A DNA stretch of 64,000 nucleotides from Myxocyprinus asiaticus (GCF_019703515.2 NC_059368.1:34808735-34872734); one strand, 5' to 3'. Shown: positions 46,656 through 58,793, counted from the first letter of the stretch. A program made the numbers and translations. The notes: generated by a model not told the origin, from the sequence alone.

Positions 46656-47880
46656 GTTAAAGGAATAGTTCACCCAAAAATGAAAATTCTCTCATTATTC
46701 ACTTACCCTAATGCCATCCCAGATGTGTATGACTGTCTTTCTTCAGCAGAACACAAATAAAAGCATAAAAGTAATCCACACAACTCCAGTTGATAAATTA
46801 ATGTCTTCTGAAGCCAATCGATAGGTTGGTGTAACAAACAAATCTATAACTAAAACTGTATTAACTTTAAAAAATCGCTTTCTGCCAGCAGTCGACACAT
46901 CAATGACCATGTTTACCTGCACTATAGAAAACAGCTTATTCCAGTGTTTTAGCAGAAAGCGGTGTTCTGAAACATCATGTAAACAAGAATGCTGATTTCC
47001 TTACGCAATTTAAGGGATTAAGAGAAAGTGGTTTAACAAACCTAGGGTTCTTTCTGAGAATGCGGCTTAATGTGCTCATGTAAACACATAAGTGGCGTTC
47101 TGATGTGTTTTTGAAGAGTACGCATACGTGGGTCAGACCGGAATAACAAACGTCATAGGATGGAGCCCAACAACATGTCAATACAGCAGAGAAAATTCAA
47201 CATTTCTGGGAGTACAGTGGGAAAATCACATATACTATAAACTATACCCATTTATACACACAAATGTAAAATATCGACTGTCCCTGACGTCCGAATATAT
47301 GTGCTCGTAAATTGGGGGAATCCAGAGTTTTATGTCAGAGGGAAACCCCCAATACTACATGGCATTTCAGCTGCAAGTCGTGATAGTAAGTTAAGGAAAC
47401 AGTGAAGTCTTCCTCGGATGCCATGTGTGATATTTACACAAGTGTCGCGGGAAAATTATGTTGCTGTGAAGAAAGCTGCTTAATAATGGAGCCACATGTA
47501 TACAGGAGAAAAATAGTTTTACAGGGCATGTAAATGGGAACGCTGTTTTCTCACAATAACCCGCTTTCTCGCAATAAGCCACTTTCTGTTGTCCAGGTAA
47601 TTGTAGTCAGTGATGTATGTGATAGGCACGTTCACACGAGAAGTTGGAAGCGCCTGCTTTGTATATGAGAGTTAGTTCATTTCAAATAGTGATACAGTGC
47701 TGGGCAGAAGCAACAATGTAAAGTTAAAAACATTTTAATTATCGATTTGTTTCTTACACCAACCTATTGATTTGCTTCAGAAGACATTAATTGATCGACT
47801 GGAGTCATGTGGATTACTTTTAAGCTGCCTAAATATGCCTTTTGGACTGTCAAAATGCCAGCAGCCAAATGGCACCCGTT
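46656..47880. repeat. second palindromic foldback element, interrupted
   Basis: The left part begins AAAGGAATAGTTCACCCAAA and runs to about 46903; its AAAAGTAATCCACA and ATTAATGTCTTCTGAAGC are complementary to about 47735-47830 on the right. The loop contains a separate 706-base element (46904-47609). Confidence 0.75.
46904..47609. mobile_element. 0.75 kb non-autonomous DNA repeat, copy B
   Basis: Aligns end to end with the element at 5886-6630 in the same orientation, starting TGACCATGTTTACCTGCAC and ending TGTAGTCA. CAATG (left) and CAGTG (right) overlap its edges. It lacks the segment around AAACAAAGAATGAAATTG that copy A has. Confidence 0.75.
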
Positions 47881-49209
47881 TGTAGTGGAAACTTTTTACC
47901 AGCACTATAGGGATTAAAACACTCAGTAAGAACCTTGGACAGCAGAAAGTATGACAGGATGTATATCCTCACCTTTCAGCACAATTACTTCCAGTACTTA
48001 AATGATAAGTATGTTTTTAACTATCTTGTTTTTTTGTTTTATTTCACATGACGGACTGGTAAAAGAAGGCCACTGGAATCAGTTTAGACATGGCAGACTC
48101 CCAGCGTGTGATGTGTGAGTATTGTCACATATTCCCTGTTTTTTGTCTTGACTTTTATGTTGAAATTCTGGTTTAGTTCCCTGTTCCTGTTTCCTGTTAG
48201 TTTTGTAGTCCTTTGTAGTTTTTTTCATGATCGGGTTTCCCCTGATTGTTTCGCCATGTGTTTCTCCTTCCCTTGTTTTCCCTTGTGTATTTAAGCCCTT
48301 GTTTTCCGCTGGTTTCTTTGTCATACTTCATCTGTATTATGCTGTGCTATGTTTCCTGTGTTTTGTTTCATTATGTTCTGAGTTACCTGGTTTATCTTTA
48401 TTTTGTTAAAAAGGCTGCATTTAGATCCCCATTCCTCTCCTGTCTCATCACAAGTATGGTGTGTGTGTGTAACTCAACTTACCCTTCTTTCCCCAGCCTG
48501 TAAGGTAGATGGAATGCCCCTACTCCAAGGTAACAACACATGCTTAGTATGAACTGTTATTTTAGTTTATTAATTCTTGTTTTACTCTCTTAAAATTGTA
48601 TAAAAAATTAATAAAATACAATTTTAATTAAAAATAGAAAGATACAGCAATTGTATAAAACACATAGTTCCTTTGAGAATAGTCCAGAAGTGAAGATTAA
48701 TAAAGCATGAATCTATTATCTCACAGTTTCCAAGAACAATTCAAGTTCAGTGTCAATCAATGAACAATGAATTATCAATTTGCAATGTTCAATATGTATC
48801 ACAAACCAATCTGAGAAAATCTTTTGACACTTGACAGCATACCTGGGTTTGGCACACAAAGAAAAACGTGACTTCATCACCGGAAGGATCCGGTACGGCA
48901 GAGTAATCTATTCTCATGGACAGTGACCTGTATAAAGTTAGAGTCTTTTTAACCAAAGTAAAAAAAAAAAACACAAAGCAGTCCGTATTAAAACAAACAA
49001 AAAAGTTTCAATAGGAGGCTTCCAGATGAGAAAGAAAATCCTTATCACAACCACAGCACTGTGAGAAGAGTCAATAAAATAAAAATAAAAAATGAAAAAA
49101 CTCACTTTAATCCCAGTGAAAGTCTTCCTTTGTGTGAAAACAAGTCCCGATCACAGTGCAATGTTTTTAATCTGGAATCACTTATAGGTGAGTGTGAAAA
49201 AAGTATCAT

Positions 49210-49248
<39 letters not shown>

Positions 49249-49486
49249 AAAAAAAAACACTGTGACTTCTCCACACATTGCTATTCATTCCCACAAGCAC
49301 AGTCCCAAAACAGTTTTAAAAAAAAAAATGCTCACTTGTTTGGAATAAACCAGGAACAGTGACAATATCGGTCCAGAAAAGTTCCTTTCAAAGTGATTGG
49401 TGCTCAAAAAAATATCGTCCAAATCACTTTCTTGTATTGCTGCTAAAGGATATCTTACGATGACCCAGCAACACGACGCGAACACC
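47881..49486. other. no gene seen; possible retroelement 3' region at 48100-48430
   Basis: 48100-48430 is T-rich with TTTGTTAAAAAGGCTGCATT, reminiscent of a fish retroelement 3' end, but no coding part is attached. (CA)n at 49209-49245. 48780-49480 may be the downstream part or LTR of the minus-strand gypsy, but no paired LTR copy was found. Confidence 0.35.
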
Positions 49487-49850
49487 TAGATTGGTCTTCA
49501 GGTAGCAAAGCGGATTGTGATCAGTAATGACTATGAACTTTGCAAACATCAAGTTCTCCTTAAATTTGTCTGTTACTGCCCGCTTAAGTGGTAGTAACTC
49601 TAACTTGAATGCACTATAGTTCCTGTAATTCTTCTCAGATTCCCCTCAAGCCTCTGCTTGCATAGGCGATGACTCATTCTACACCCCCTGCATTTTGCTA
49701 AGTACATCCCTGAGTCCATTGAGACTACCGTCCATTGTGAGAATGAAAGGACAGTGGAAATCAGGGTAGGTGAGAATCAGAGGCGATGTCAAGCACCGCT
49801 TCAGCTCATTAAATGCTACCTGGCACTACTCACTCCAGATATGTAAGCGC
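49487..49850 (-). pseudogene. Ty3/gypsy RT connection-RNase H fragment
   Basis: Minus-strand translation gives WSE-stop-CQVAFNELKRCLTSP, LILTYPDFHCPFILTMDGSL, NYSAFKLELLPLKRAVTDKF and FIVITDHNPLCYLK, the RT connection and RNase H of a Ty3/gypsy element. It contains stops and short indels. It continues the RT fragment at 54480-55420: together they form one element split by the Ngaro-like insertion. Integrase is not found beyond 49487. Confidence 0.82.
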
Positions 49851-51829
49851 AGCATAGTTCTAGCTGGAAGACTAGCAGCTGTACATCATCGCACCATTAG
49901 CTAGGTAACTCCTGGCCAATCACATGTAAGCTATTTCTTTATAAGTCTGCTCACAATCTATCACATTGCTGTTTCGGTGTGCTAACACGGCAACATCATT
50001 CTATAGCACTGTCTGACGTCGAGTCCAAGTCGCTCTCCGACTAGCTAACATCCAGCTATGGACACAGACTTATATAAATTATTCCTTATCCAGAATCAGC
50101 AGTCCTCACGCAAACACACGTCTGCAAATTTCCGGATTCTCAGTGGGATCGCGCCCTCTCGGAATCATAATAGACATGTTCCGACCTCTCCAGGCCACAG
50201 GAGAACCAGTGCACAGAACACCTCTGGAAGCCCGCCTTCCCTTTCCAATGACGCCGTTTCTTCATCTCAACTTCTGCCCGCATCAAACCCATGGGGAGTA
50301 ATCAATAGGCAAACCCGGATCTTCATTCATATCTCATTCACTTAGGAGATCTCCCTCAATCGAGCCACCGCATCCTCAATCGGAATGCACGACCCGGCGC
50401 AGAAGGAGCACACTCCTCGCCAAGTCTGTCAAAATCATCAGCTCAGGCAGCAGCTGTTTTCCATCAGAAATAAGTGAAGAAATGAATTCAGATTTAGTCA
50501 TGGGTCTAGGCCTTCTGTTGCCTATGCTGTCTGTTCATCATAACACATCTGCATCAATATCAAAAAGCAATTTTTCATGTCAACAGCGCATTCGCTCTCA
50601 TAGTAACGGCAGGCAACCACGCGTTCACAGCGTGATCACATGAGGGTAACTTGGTCAAGGTTCACTCGCATGTCATTCACCGTGTTGCATGCCCGAGTGT
50701 TCCCCATCGGGGAATTAAGATCATTATTCAGGATATACAGTGCTCATTGTACAGGGTCCCATCACTCCATTCAGTAAGATAGCTGTTTTTTTGGTCGCCT
50801 TCACTCTAAATCACATAGTGGGCAGAGCTCATGATGTGGGCACTCTGAAGGGAGCATGGGATCACAGTTAAATGTAGCCTTCACTAAGGTCTTGTGAAAG
50901 GGTACTTAGTGAAATAATTAACCTATCTCATTTGGTTCAACATTTCGAGCGCTGTTCCCTACCCGAGTGCCTTCAAGGGCGCATTAATGCTGCTTCGGAA
51001 AATGCAGTGTTTTCTTACTCTATACATACTTCCATGTTCTCATCGGAAGCACCACTGTTGCAGCGCGCCTCTGACACCTAGCGGTAGGCTCCGCACTGCA
51101 TTCCCTTACTCATCAGATAATTTCATTACCAGCGTAATGCATATCGCCTATTTGATCAGGTCATACAGGGGGTAATTCCTATTTCACGGCATATTTACGT
51201 TCTATTACTCATTCAGGCATCATTAAAGTGCAGAAATTCACATTGTATGTCTTCATAAATCATTCACTTTCACCTTTGTTCGGACTATGTTTCAATCTAT
51301 GGGGATCTTCAAGCATTGGGGCTTTATCAGTGTTCATTTCAAAGCTCATGAGTTTAACAGTCATGTCAGCCTAACTACATTACTTTTAATTTAAGTATCA
51401 ACGCATTTCAGAATGATGCCGTTCACTTTTAATGTGTGTGGTCGGGGACACTACATTTAGTAGCAGGTAAGTAGGTTTGGCAATCATTGGATAAAACCTG
51501 TGCCGAATCGAGCTCATTAATTTCATCTTGCTACTGTTAATTTCTGTTCCTGCTGGTAAGTCATAGCTCCCTCCTAATGTTCTTGTTATTTCTTCAACTA
51601 TGATGCCAAATGCCTTATTGATTTTAAAGTTATCAATGTTTTCGTTTTTGCTCCACTCAATGTATGTATATATTTATAAAAAATAAAATAAAATAGAAGA
51701 CAGATCAAAGATGCTTTGAAAATCACCCCACCGACTGGCCCCTCTCCGGTGTCACCCGGCAGTAAAATTTTACTCTGCTGTCCGACTCATTTTTGGGTGC
51801 AGAAGTAGCCCTCACATTTTAATTCTCTA

Positions 51830-52300
51830 TCGGAAGGCCTATTCTGGATCCTTCTCAATCACTTTAAGCTCCCCTCCATACTACACCTGCTCGTCGATTT
51901 CTGCTCATCGATCACCCCGCTGCCCACACCCCTATTTTTGGACATTCTATCAAGCTTTTTCACAAGTCGGGTATTCCCCTCTCAAGTGAAAACCACGGGC
52001 CCCGCCACGTCTCTCAAATTTCTCGGCATCATGCTCGATTCTCTAAACATGCAAGCTTCCCTGCTTAAAGATAAACCTGACAGGATCTGGTCTATTTGCA
52101 TGTTGTTCTCCGGTCAGTTTGGGTCTCAAAACACGATCTCCTGTCCCTATCAGGCCACATCAATTTGGATGCGCACCATTCCTCAAGGATGCTCCTTCGT
52201 TTCCCGCCCCTCACACTAGCCCATTTTGTAGACAACCTCTCCCACATCATATCAATCTACGCTCGGACCTCCTCTTCTGGTCGCAGCTATTAAATCACTG
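51830..52300 (+). pseudogene. Ngaro-like reverse transcriptase fragment
   Basis: LLNHFKLPSILHLLVDF, then KLFHKSGIPL, then TGPATSLKFLGIMLDSLNMQ (about 51995-52055) and LLKDKPDRIWSI: the end of the RT palm and the thumb. The catalytic box lies upstream and is not readable; the position after LLVDF carries a frameshift. No continuous frame. Confidence 0.7.
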
Positions 52301-52359
52301 GAATGGCATTTACTTTTTCACAAAAAAAAAAACAAACAAATAATAATAACAATCTCCGG

Positions 52360-52790
52360 ACGACATGTCCCTTTTCACGGATGTGGCTCCCTCTGTAGGA
52401 TTCGGGGGATATTTTCTAGGATCATAGTTCACAGGGAAATTTCCAGATGTATTTTTCAATATAGCTTTCTACGCTCCCTCATCCACTCTCTTTGAAATTT
52501 ATCCCATCGTCATGGCCAGCGTTATATGGGGTTCCCTTTGGACATGCAAACACGTCGTAGTTTTGCGACAATTCCGCAGTCGTCACTATAATCAATTAAG
52601 GCTGGTCCTCCTCTAGCCTCATGTCCCTTATGAGACGTCCGACATGGCAGAGCATTTCCTACAACTTCATTATCTCAGCCAGACACATTCCTGGGTTTTT
52701 CAACGTGATCGCTGACTCCCTCTCGTTTCGCTTCCAGGAGTTCCACAGACTATGCCCCCCCGCCAGCAAAAAAAAAAAAAAAAAAAAAAA
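52360..52790 (+). pseudogene. Ngaro-like RNase H fragment
   Basis: SLFTDVAPSVGFGGYF (about 52370-52415) keeps the first RNase H Asp. It is followed by FEIYPIVMASVIWGSLW, a degraded centre, and ISARHIPGFFNVIADSLSFRFQ (52665-52735). It ends in a 24-A run, possibly a retroposon tail or slippage tract that splits it from the recombinase. Confidence 0.75.
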
Positions 52791-52859
52791 TTCCCTGCCT
52801 ACCCCTCTCAGACCTCCTGCTGGATTAAGCCCCTCCTTACTACCCCATTTAAATTAGGC

Positions 52860-53300
52860 TCCAACTCTCATGCAGAAGGACTCGCCCAGTCCACACTCAC
52901 TTCCTACAACTCTGCCTGGGCCCACTATTCCTCCTTCGGCCAATCACACAGTACTCCTCTATTTTCCATTCTGATCGTCCAGTGTGCATGTTCATTTACT
53001 TTTGCTTTCACACTAGACATCTCAAATTTCCTCCCCCATTCATCACTCCATCCCTAGCCCCCATGTTGCGCTACTGGTTCAGAAACCACCTCACCACTAC
53101 CCTAAAACATTGTGGTCTCTCCCCTCATGTCTTCTTGAGGAACTTTTTTCACATCGGAGCAGCTATGACTGTCGCTCTTCGAGGTATACCGGAGTCCACT
53201 GTCAAGATGCTCAGCCACTGGTCTTCCTCTTCCTACCTGAAATATAGTCGACCTAACCCAAGTCATCAAACAAGCTCAACTCTGCATCAACCATAAGTTT
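52860..53300 (+). pseudogene. Ngaro-like tyrosine recombinase, internally deleted
   Basis: The N-terminal part (HAEGLAQSTLTSYNSAWAHY, 52870-52930) leads, after a large internal deletion, to the C-terminal catalytic end LRNFFHIGAAMTVALRGIPE, STVKMLSHWSSSSYLKYSR. The HxxR motif reads N-F-F-H (53141-53152), so both the His and the second catalytic Arg are replaced. The Tyr (53234-53236) remains. The enzyme would have inserted circular DNA copies. Confidence 0.78.
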
Positions 53301-53525
53301 TCATACCTATCTGGTGGTGGTTGGTGGCTCTCTCTCATCACATCTTTCCCTACACAATGATTCAATTCAAGCACATCCATCATTTTGCAAGGATAATGCA
53401 TAACTATCCCCTCCTCGCCAGGGCTTCCATAATCTCAAGCATGGTTTCTTTTGCATAGGTATTGCACAAGCCAGCTCGCCCTCGCCGGAAAGCTCACACT
53501 ATCATGGGATATCTTTCAACAGGGT

Positions 53526-54053
53526 ATTGCACGACAACATCGCCATTATCGTATGGCTTTATGTATACTGTTCACCTTGGCAAAGATAACCATTAAACAA
53601 CAGCCACCCTCATTAGAGGGCTTGAGCCTCATGGAATATCTTTCAACAAAGGGTATTGCACGCAATGTCGTTATTATCATATGGCTTTATGCATGTTGTT
53701 CACCTTTCGGCAAAGATAACCATCAAACAATCTCTTCCCTCATCTGAGGGTTTTCAGAATCAAATGTTGTTTTCTTTCAATGAAAGGATTGCACGCAACG
53801 TCGCCATTATCGTATGGCTTTACGCTACGTTGTTCACCTTTCAGTAAAGATATCTCAAACAACCCTTCCCTCGTCGGAGGGTTTTCATAATCATATGTTG
53901 TTTTCTTTTAACGAAGGGTTAGCACGCAACGTCGCCATTATCGTATGGCTCTACACTACGTTGTTCACCTTTCAGTAAAGATATCTCAAACAACACTTCC
54001 CTCGTCGGAGGGTTTTCATAATCAAATGTTGTTTATCTTTCAACAAAGATACT
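53526..54053 (+). repeat. 131-bp tandem repeat, four units, in the Ngaro-like tail
   Basis: The word GCAC(G)CAACGTCGCCATTAT starts units at about 53529, 53658, 53791 and 53922, with a degenerate fifth start at 54054. Each unit also holds CGTATGGCT, GTTGTTCACCTTT, AAAGATA, and TCGGAGGGTTTTCA. Spacings are 129, 133, 131 and 132 bases. The last two units are most alike, so the array grew recently at that end. Confidence 0.85.
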
Positions 54054-54489
54054 GCCCAACCAGGGGCTCCTCGATGGAGGGCCCAAAATCGCACTCAAGG
54101 ACAAGGATTAAATCAAACTCAAGGAAGGAAGAAAAAAAAAACACACAGCTTTTCCTATGCAAAGGTATTGCACAACCATGCCAGGGATATTGTGCATTTT
54201 TCATGTCAAATCTAGGTATTCACATCTCTTTTTTTTTTTTTTTTCAGAATGAACGCCTAACACCAGACCTGGTTTGTACCTGACTGGATCTTCTCTTTTG
54301 GGGGTAGTATTCTACTTTCTCTCTTTTGGGGTAGGCTCCTCGCCCCTGCCTCCTATCTAAGGCAGGATATGACGGTTCCGAGTACAACTTCTTTGGACTG
54401 CCAGACGGGGCTTACACCAAAGAGAGACATTACATTTCTGTTTATATTCATAAAATAAATGTCATCTTAAATTTCACTCATGTCTGCGA

Positions 54490-55420
54490 GTCTTCCTGAA
54501 AGAAAAATGGTCCCAATGACTTGTCTTTATTTCCTTTTCCAATCAGAACATGTAGGGGTTTTGCCAACTGCGCGAATCTTGGCACGGAGCGGCGGTAATA
54601 ACTCAAAACTCATAAACCCCAACAGCTGTCTGACTTCTCTGACACTCTTCAGGGAAGGCCATGTGTCCAAGCATCAAACCTTCTATTCATCCCCTTGAAC
54701 ACCTTGTGAGGAAATCATGTGCCCCTGAAAATTTACTTCTGATTTCAGCAGAAAGAATTTACTGAACTTCAGCTTCAGTCTGTGTTGTTGTAGTCTCGAA
54801 AAAAAAAAAGCTCCAACTTCTCACAATGATGCTTGAAATCCATAGAGAACACGATGATGTCGTCAAGATAAATCAGCAAGACGTCGAAGGCTAAATCACC
54901 CAAGGCTGCATCATTAGGAGTTGAAAAGTGGCCGGGGCGTTGCATAACCCAAATGGCATCTGTGTCCACTCAAACCAAGTGGCGTGGTGACGACAGTCTT
55001 CTCTCTGTCCTGCTCACTTACAGCCACTTGGAAATAACTCACACTAAGATCTAACGTTGAGAGCAGCTGGGCATTTCCCAGTGCATCCAAGGACTCTTCC
55101 ACGCAAGGAAGTGGGTAGGCATCCTTGAATGTCACCTGGCTGAGTCTTCTGGAGTCACAACAAAAGCGTACACTACCGTCCTTTTTAATGACTATTACTG
55201 CAGGCGACACCCAGGGACTACAGTTCTCCTTTAATATACCTTAGTTTACCAGATCTTGCACATGTCTCTTGAACTCCTGAAAAATGTGAGGCAGAACTCG
55301 TTGGTGCCGTTGCTTGGTTGGCTGCACCTCTCCCGTGGGTATACTATGTGTCACCGTCATTGTGTAACCATAGTCAGTGTCAATTTTAGAAAAAAACATC
55401 ACTATATTGCACCAGTAGAT
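54490..55420 (-). pseudogene. Ty3/gypsy reverse transcriptase
   Basis: Reading the minus strand: TVTHSIPTGEVQPTKQRHQR, FQEFKRHVQDLVN, SPAVIVIKKDGSVRFCCDSR, TFKDAYPLPCVEESLDALGN, STLDLSVSYFQVAVSEQDRE, then after a shift YLDDIIVF with both catalytic Asp (54859-54870), and VREVRQLLGF near 54625-54655. The active-site box is intact but the protein is cut by stops and at least two frameshifts. Confidence 0.87.
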
Positions 55421-55554
55421 CACTTAACTCCTTGTGTTACAACAATGTAAGACCTTCATAATTCACCTAAACTGGGATAGACGACTGTTCAGGGTGGCTC
55501 TCAGCCTGGCTGCTGCACAGCCATCTGCATCTATTCCTTGACATATAGCACTTG

Positions 55555-56444
55555 TCATCCCCTCCTCTGTTTAGGAACTACCCCCTGAGGCTTACACATC
55601 ATCGCTATTCTGGATCGCGGCATGAGCCTAACAGCCTTCCTGCAGGGGTTCAGCACTCGCACTGGAACTCTGCCTTTTTCCGTACTGGCAAGTACATTGG
55701 TGACCACGAGCCCTTTTGGTAGCTTCACTGAAACTGTGGGCTCTACAAGCACCTGCCACTTTGTCTGTGGTGAAACCCTACAGTGACCCTTCAATATCCT
55801 CTCTCTCAATGGAGGAATTTTCATTGCTCATTTCCTGGTAACCTTAACGAAACCAATCCTGCCATTCGGACCCAGAATTTCCTCTCCTCTACTCAATTTT
55901 GCCAGTACCCACTTGACATTTGCTTCTGTGTGTTGGCCATTCTTGCTCACCCTCTTCACCTCCATCCCTGACAGGACAAGGTCTCTGAGTTCACTAAGCA
56001 CATTCATACCAACTATCCCGGCAACCCCATCATCTCCTTCACGTCAGAGTTGGCATCTGAAAGCACGAAAACACACTTTCCCTGAAGTACCTTCCCCATG
56101 CATTCTATATCGGCCTGTAAACACCCTAGGACAGGGATATCAAGCCCATTCGCAGCAGTGAGGCATACTCAATTAGCAGATGACAACTGCCGTTCCTGCT
56201 CTCCAAAATAACGCTTAAAATGAGACTCAGAAATGGTGGTAACCTCCGACCCTGTGTCCAGGAGGCAGCTAGATGGCACCCCCGCTATCTTCACATCCAC
56301 CATCAAACAGTATCCAAAAGCACTTCTTTTGAGCATATCTGGCACTATATCTACTCTCCAGTCTGCTGTACAGCTCATAATCTTTGAAGGTCCATGGGTG
56401 CTTGTTACCTCGCTCACCGAGATTCCTCCTGTTGCCTCTGCCAC
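55555..56444 (-). pseudogene. Ty3/gypsy aspartic protease and spacer
   Basis: The active-site triplet is in VPSSCLLDTGSEVTTISESH (about 56225-56280). The flap and C-terminal core follow as GDDGVAGIVGMNVLSELRDL at about 55970-56040. Then a spacer, PKGLVVTNVLASTEKGRVPV and RVLNPCRKAVRLMPRSRIAM (55600-55720), the usual link between protease and RT in these elements. Frameshifts separate the parts. Confidence 0.82.
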
Positions 56445-56800
56445 TTCCGCAGCACGTGATGAAAAAGCACCCCCTCTACCCGGTTCTCTGTTCTGCCCAC
56501 AGCGCTGACTGGTGTGTCCCAGTTCACCACATGTATAACAAATATACTTTCCTTCACTATTTTTTCATGGCCGTCTTTTGTAACACTGGGCTGAGGAGCA
56601 GCTCTTCCTTCACTATTGACAATTCGGTACAGTTCCTCCTGGCAGGCAGCTATTTTCTCGATGGCTTTGTGCAACTTCTCTAATGTTAGCAGGGGCAAAC
56701 TGTCTCCAGGCGACACAGTAGTGAGTTCTGTCACTCTTGTGCATGCAGTAGTCCTCAGGCTGCCTTCGGTTGCACTTCCCTCCATATAACGTGACTGCAA
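56430..56800 (-). pseudogene. gypsy gag C-terminal part with CCHC knuckle
   Basis: Starts near the ATG at 56784 (MEGSATEGSLRTT), continues with a helical segment LLTLEKLHKAIEKIAACQEE, and after a frameshift a zinc knuckle CYTCGELGHTSQRC (about 56500-56540, spacing C-x2-C-x4-H-x4-C) that would bind RNA. It is much shorter than a normal gag, so the N-terminal capsid part is missing or lost. Confidence 0.78.
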
Positions 56801-57124
56801 AACAATTTTTCATTATTAAAACATAGGTTGTTTTAATGGAACCAATGAAATTGTTACATTTGTCAAACCATGGCAAAGAGGAATTATTCACTGTTTTCCC
56901 CACTCTTGTGGTACCTGTGATTACTACTACCCTCCTACAAACACTAGAGTTAAAATATGTTTCTCTTAATTTTAAAGATAGCTGGCTTCTCTTCAGAAAG
57001 TGTGGCTACTGGTCATTATCATTAGCTTTGCAGCGCTGCAAATGCCACACTTATCAAAAACAAACCTCATAATATATTATGAGTTATAAAATGCCATGAG
57101 ACATAGAAAGTCTGCTTTACTTAC

Positions 57125-57148
57125 TCCTGGAGTGTGATCTGCTGCCAT
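57125..57148 (-). other. possible 24-nt leader exon of the gag frame
   Basis: ATG GCA GCA GAT CAC ACT (MAADHTPG) is followed by a strong donor, GTAAGT (57119-57124). An acceptor, TTGTTTTGCAG, lies just before 56794. Joining them removes 330 bases and keeps the gag frame. Purely predicted from sequence. Confidence 0.35.
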
Positions 57149-58391
57149 GCTGAAATGCTGAATATGTCCATCTCTGTGCACTAATGCAGGCACATTGCGC
57201 AAAACAACGCAACGTTATGCTTCTCGAGTCAGATCAACACGGCTTGTTAGAATAGTTGATTAAAAGGTCAATGTGACTGGCTAAAGAGGACTTCTCAAAA
57301 AAGAAAAAAAAAAAAAAAAAAGATGCAATTTGTGAATCACAACCTTGCAGGAAGGTCTCAAAAATAACCACACACAAATCCAAATTGATCCATACACATA
57401 TGAAGATTTGCATATGCAAATTCAACTATCCATGAATAAATGCAACAACATTTTTTTGATGCAAATTAATTCAAGAACTTGATAGATACATATTTGTGAA
57501 AATATTCTGAATTTATTAAAGTGAGATGTATTTTTGTGGGCAATCGGGGAAATATCTGAGCTCTCACTTGTGTATTTATGAATTGTATTTTGAATGTATG
57601 AATCGGATTTTGAGAATATGAACTGTGCTGTGAATTTATGAATTGTATTTGGTATATATATTATTTTGAGATCATTCTGGTTCCATTTGTGGCATAAGGT
57701 TGATCACCACAAAAAATTATTTTGACTCTTTCTTTAAAAAAAAAAAAGCAAAAAATACAAGGTTCCACTGAGGCACTTACAATGGAAGTGAATGGGGCCA
57801 ATTTTTGGTGGAAGGTGGGGATGGGAGATATGCTGTCTGGCCAATTGACTGCTCTCTTCTTAATTAGATTTTTTTCTGCCATGTAATTCAGTCAGAGTTC
57901 AGAGGTTCAAAGGCTAAAAGAAGGAAATGGTTTTAAGAAAATATTTTACCTAGGATAAGGATGAATGTATGATGTAAATGATGTAACTAAAAAGTGCAAG
58001 CGTAAGTGCAGAGATGCGGTCCTCAAGACAAAAGTTTTAACACCAGCACAGTGTTCAGATGTTCTAAATGTGAGTGCAGTGGTTTACTACCTATTGTTGT
58101 GTTTTGTTAATGAATATAAATGAAGTTGTCTTAAACATTATTTAGGTTGATAAATGGATAGAATTTCATTCATTCAAACAAACAAAAAAATCATAACAAA
58201 ATTCCATCAAATTGAATTAAGTTTTATAAAAATTAAATTAATTAAAATATATTGAGGTTTTATTCATTTAATTTTGCTTAAGAGTACTTAAATTTCATGG
58301 AATTTTGTGATGAAACTGAAATGTGTAAATCTGAAATATAGGCAAGTTTTTGGAGTGTGCTCTCCAGAGGATCATTTGATTAGACAATCAA
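57149..58391. other. no gene seen
   Basis: AT-rich noncoding DNA. 57540-57660 has several ATGAATTGTATTTTG-like words spaced about 20-25 bases apart, a weak short repeat. Confidence 0.5.
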
Positions 58392-58793
58392 GCTGACTAC
58401 CACCCCTGGATTCACGATTTCGAATCCAGGGTGTGCTGAGTGACTCCAGCCAGGTCTCCTAAGCAACCAAATTGGCCCGGTTGCTAGGGAGGGTTGAGTC
58501 ACATGTGGTCACTATAATGTGTATCTCGCTCTTGGTGGGGCACGTGGTGAGTTGTGTGTGGATGCTGCGGAGAATAGCGTTAAGCCTCCACACGCGCTAT
58601 GTCTCTACGGTAACATGCTCAACAAGCCATGTGATAAGATGCATGGATTGATGGTCTCAGACGTGGAGGCAACTGAGATTCATCCTCCGCCACCCGGATT
58701 GAGGCAAGTCACTATGCCACCATGAGGACTTGGAGCACATTGGGAATTGGGCATTCCAAATATGGGAGAAAAAGGGGAGAAAAAAATGAAGTT
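58392..58793 (+). mobile_element. tRNA-derived SINE, second copy, 5'-damaged
   Basis: Matches the SINE at 20824 from the B box (TTCGAATCCAGG) through AACCAAATTGGCCCGGTTGC to the A-rich tail. The A box is missing or altered, so RNA polymerase III transcription is unlikely. No target duplication is apparent. Confidence 0.82.

Larger units (their letters stand above)
49860..54476 (+). mobile_element. Ngaro-like tyrosine-recombinase retrotransposon, decayed
   Basis: About 4.6 kb inserted in the opposite orientation into the gypsy element. RT, RNase H and tyrosine recombinase fragments follow in order between 51.8 and 53.3 kb; the 50.0-51.8 kb part presumably held gag but gives no clear match. 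The tail carries 131-base tandem repeats and an AATAAA near 54455. The exact edges are set by where gypsy similarity stops. No target duplication is evident, as expected for this class. The sequences resemble Ngaro more than the two DIRS copies, but this is judged by eye. Confidence 0.75.
54480..57148 (-). mobile_element. Ty3/gypsy retrotransposon, 5' half (gag-protease-RT)
   Basis: Minus-strand gag end, protease and RT in the canonical gypsy order. The Ngaro-like element cuts it after the RT palm; the rest of RT/RNase H lies at 49487-49850. No LTR was identified on either side. Frameshifts between gag, protease and RT make it inactive. Confidence 0.85.

Noticed and set aside
48079..48324. 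Lys/Gly/Glu-rich minus-strand frame of 81 codons
   Set aside because: Complement of a T/C-rich noncoding stretch; no motif, no splice context.
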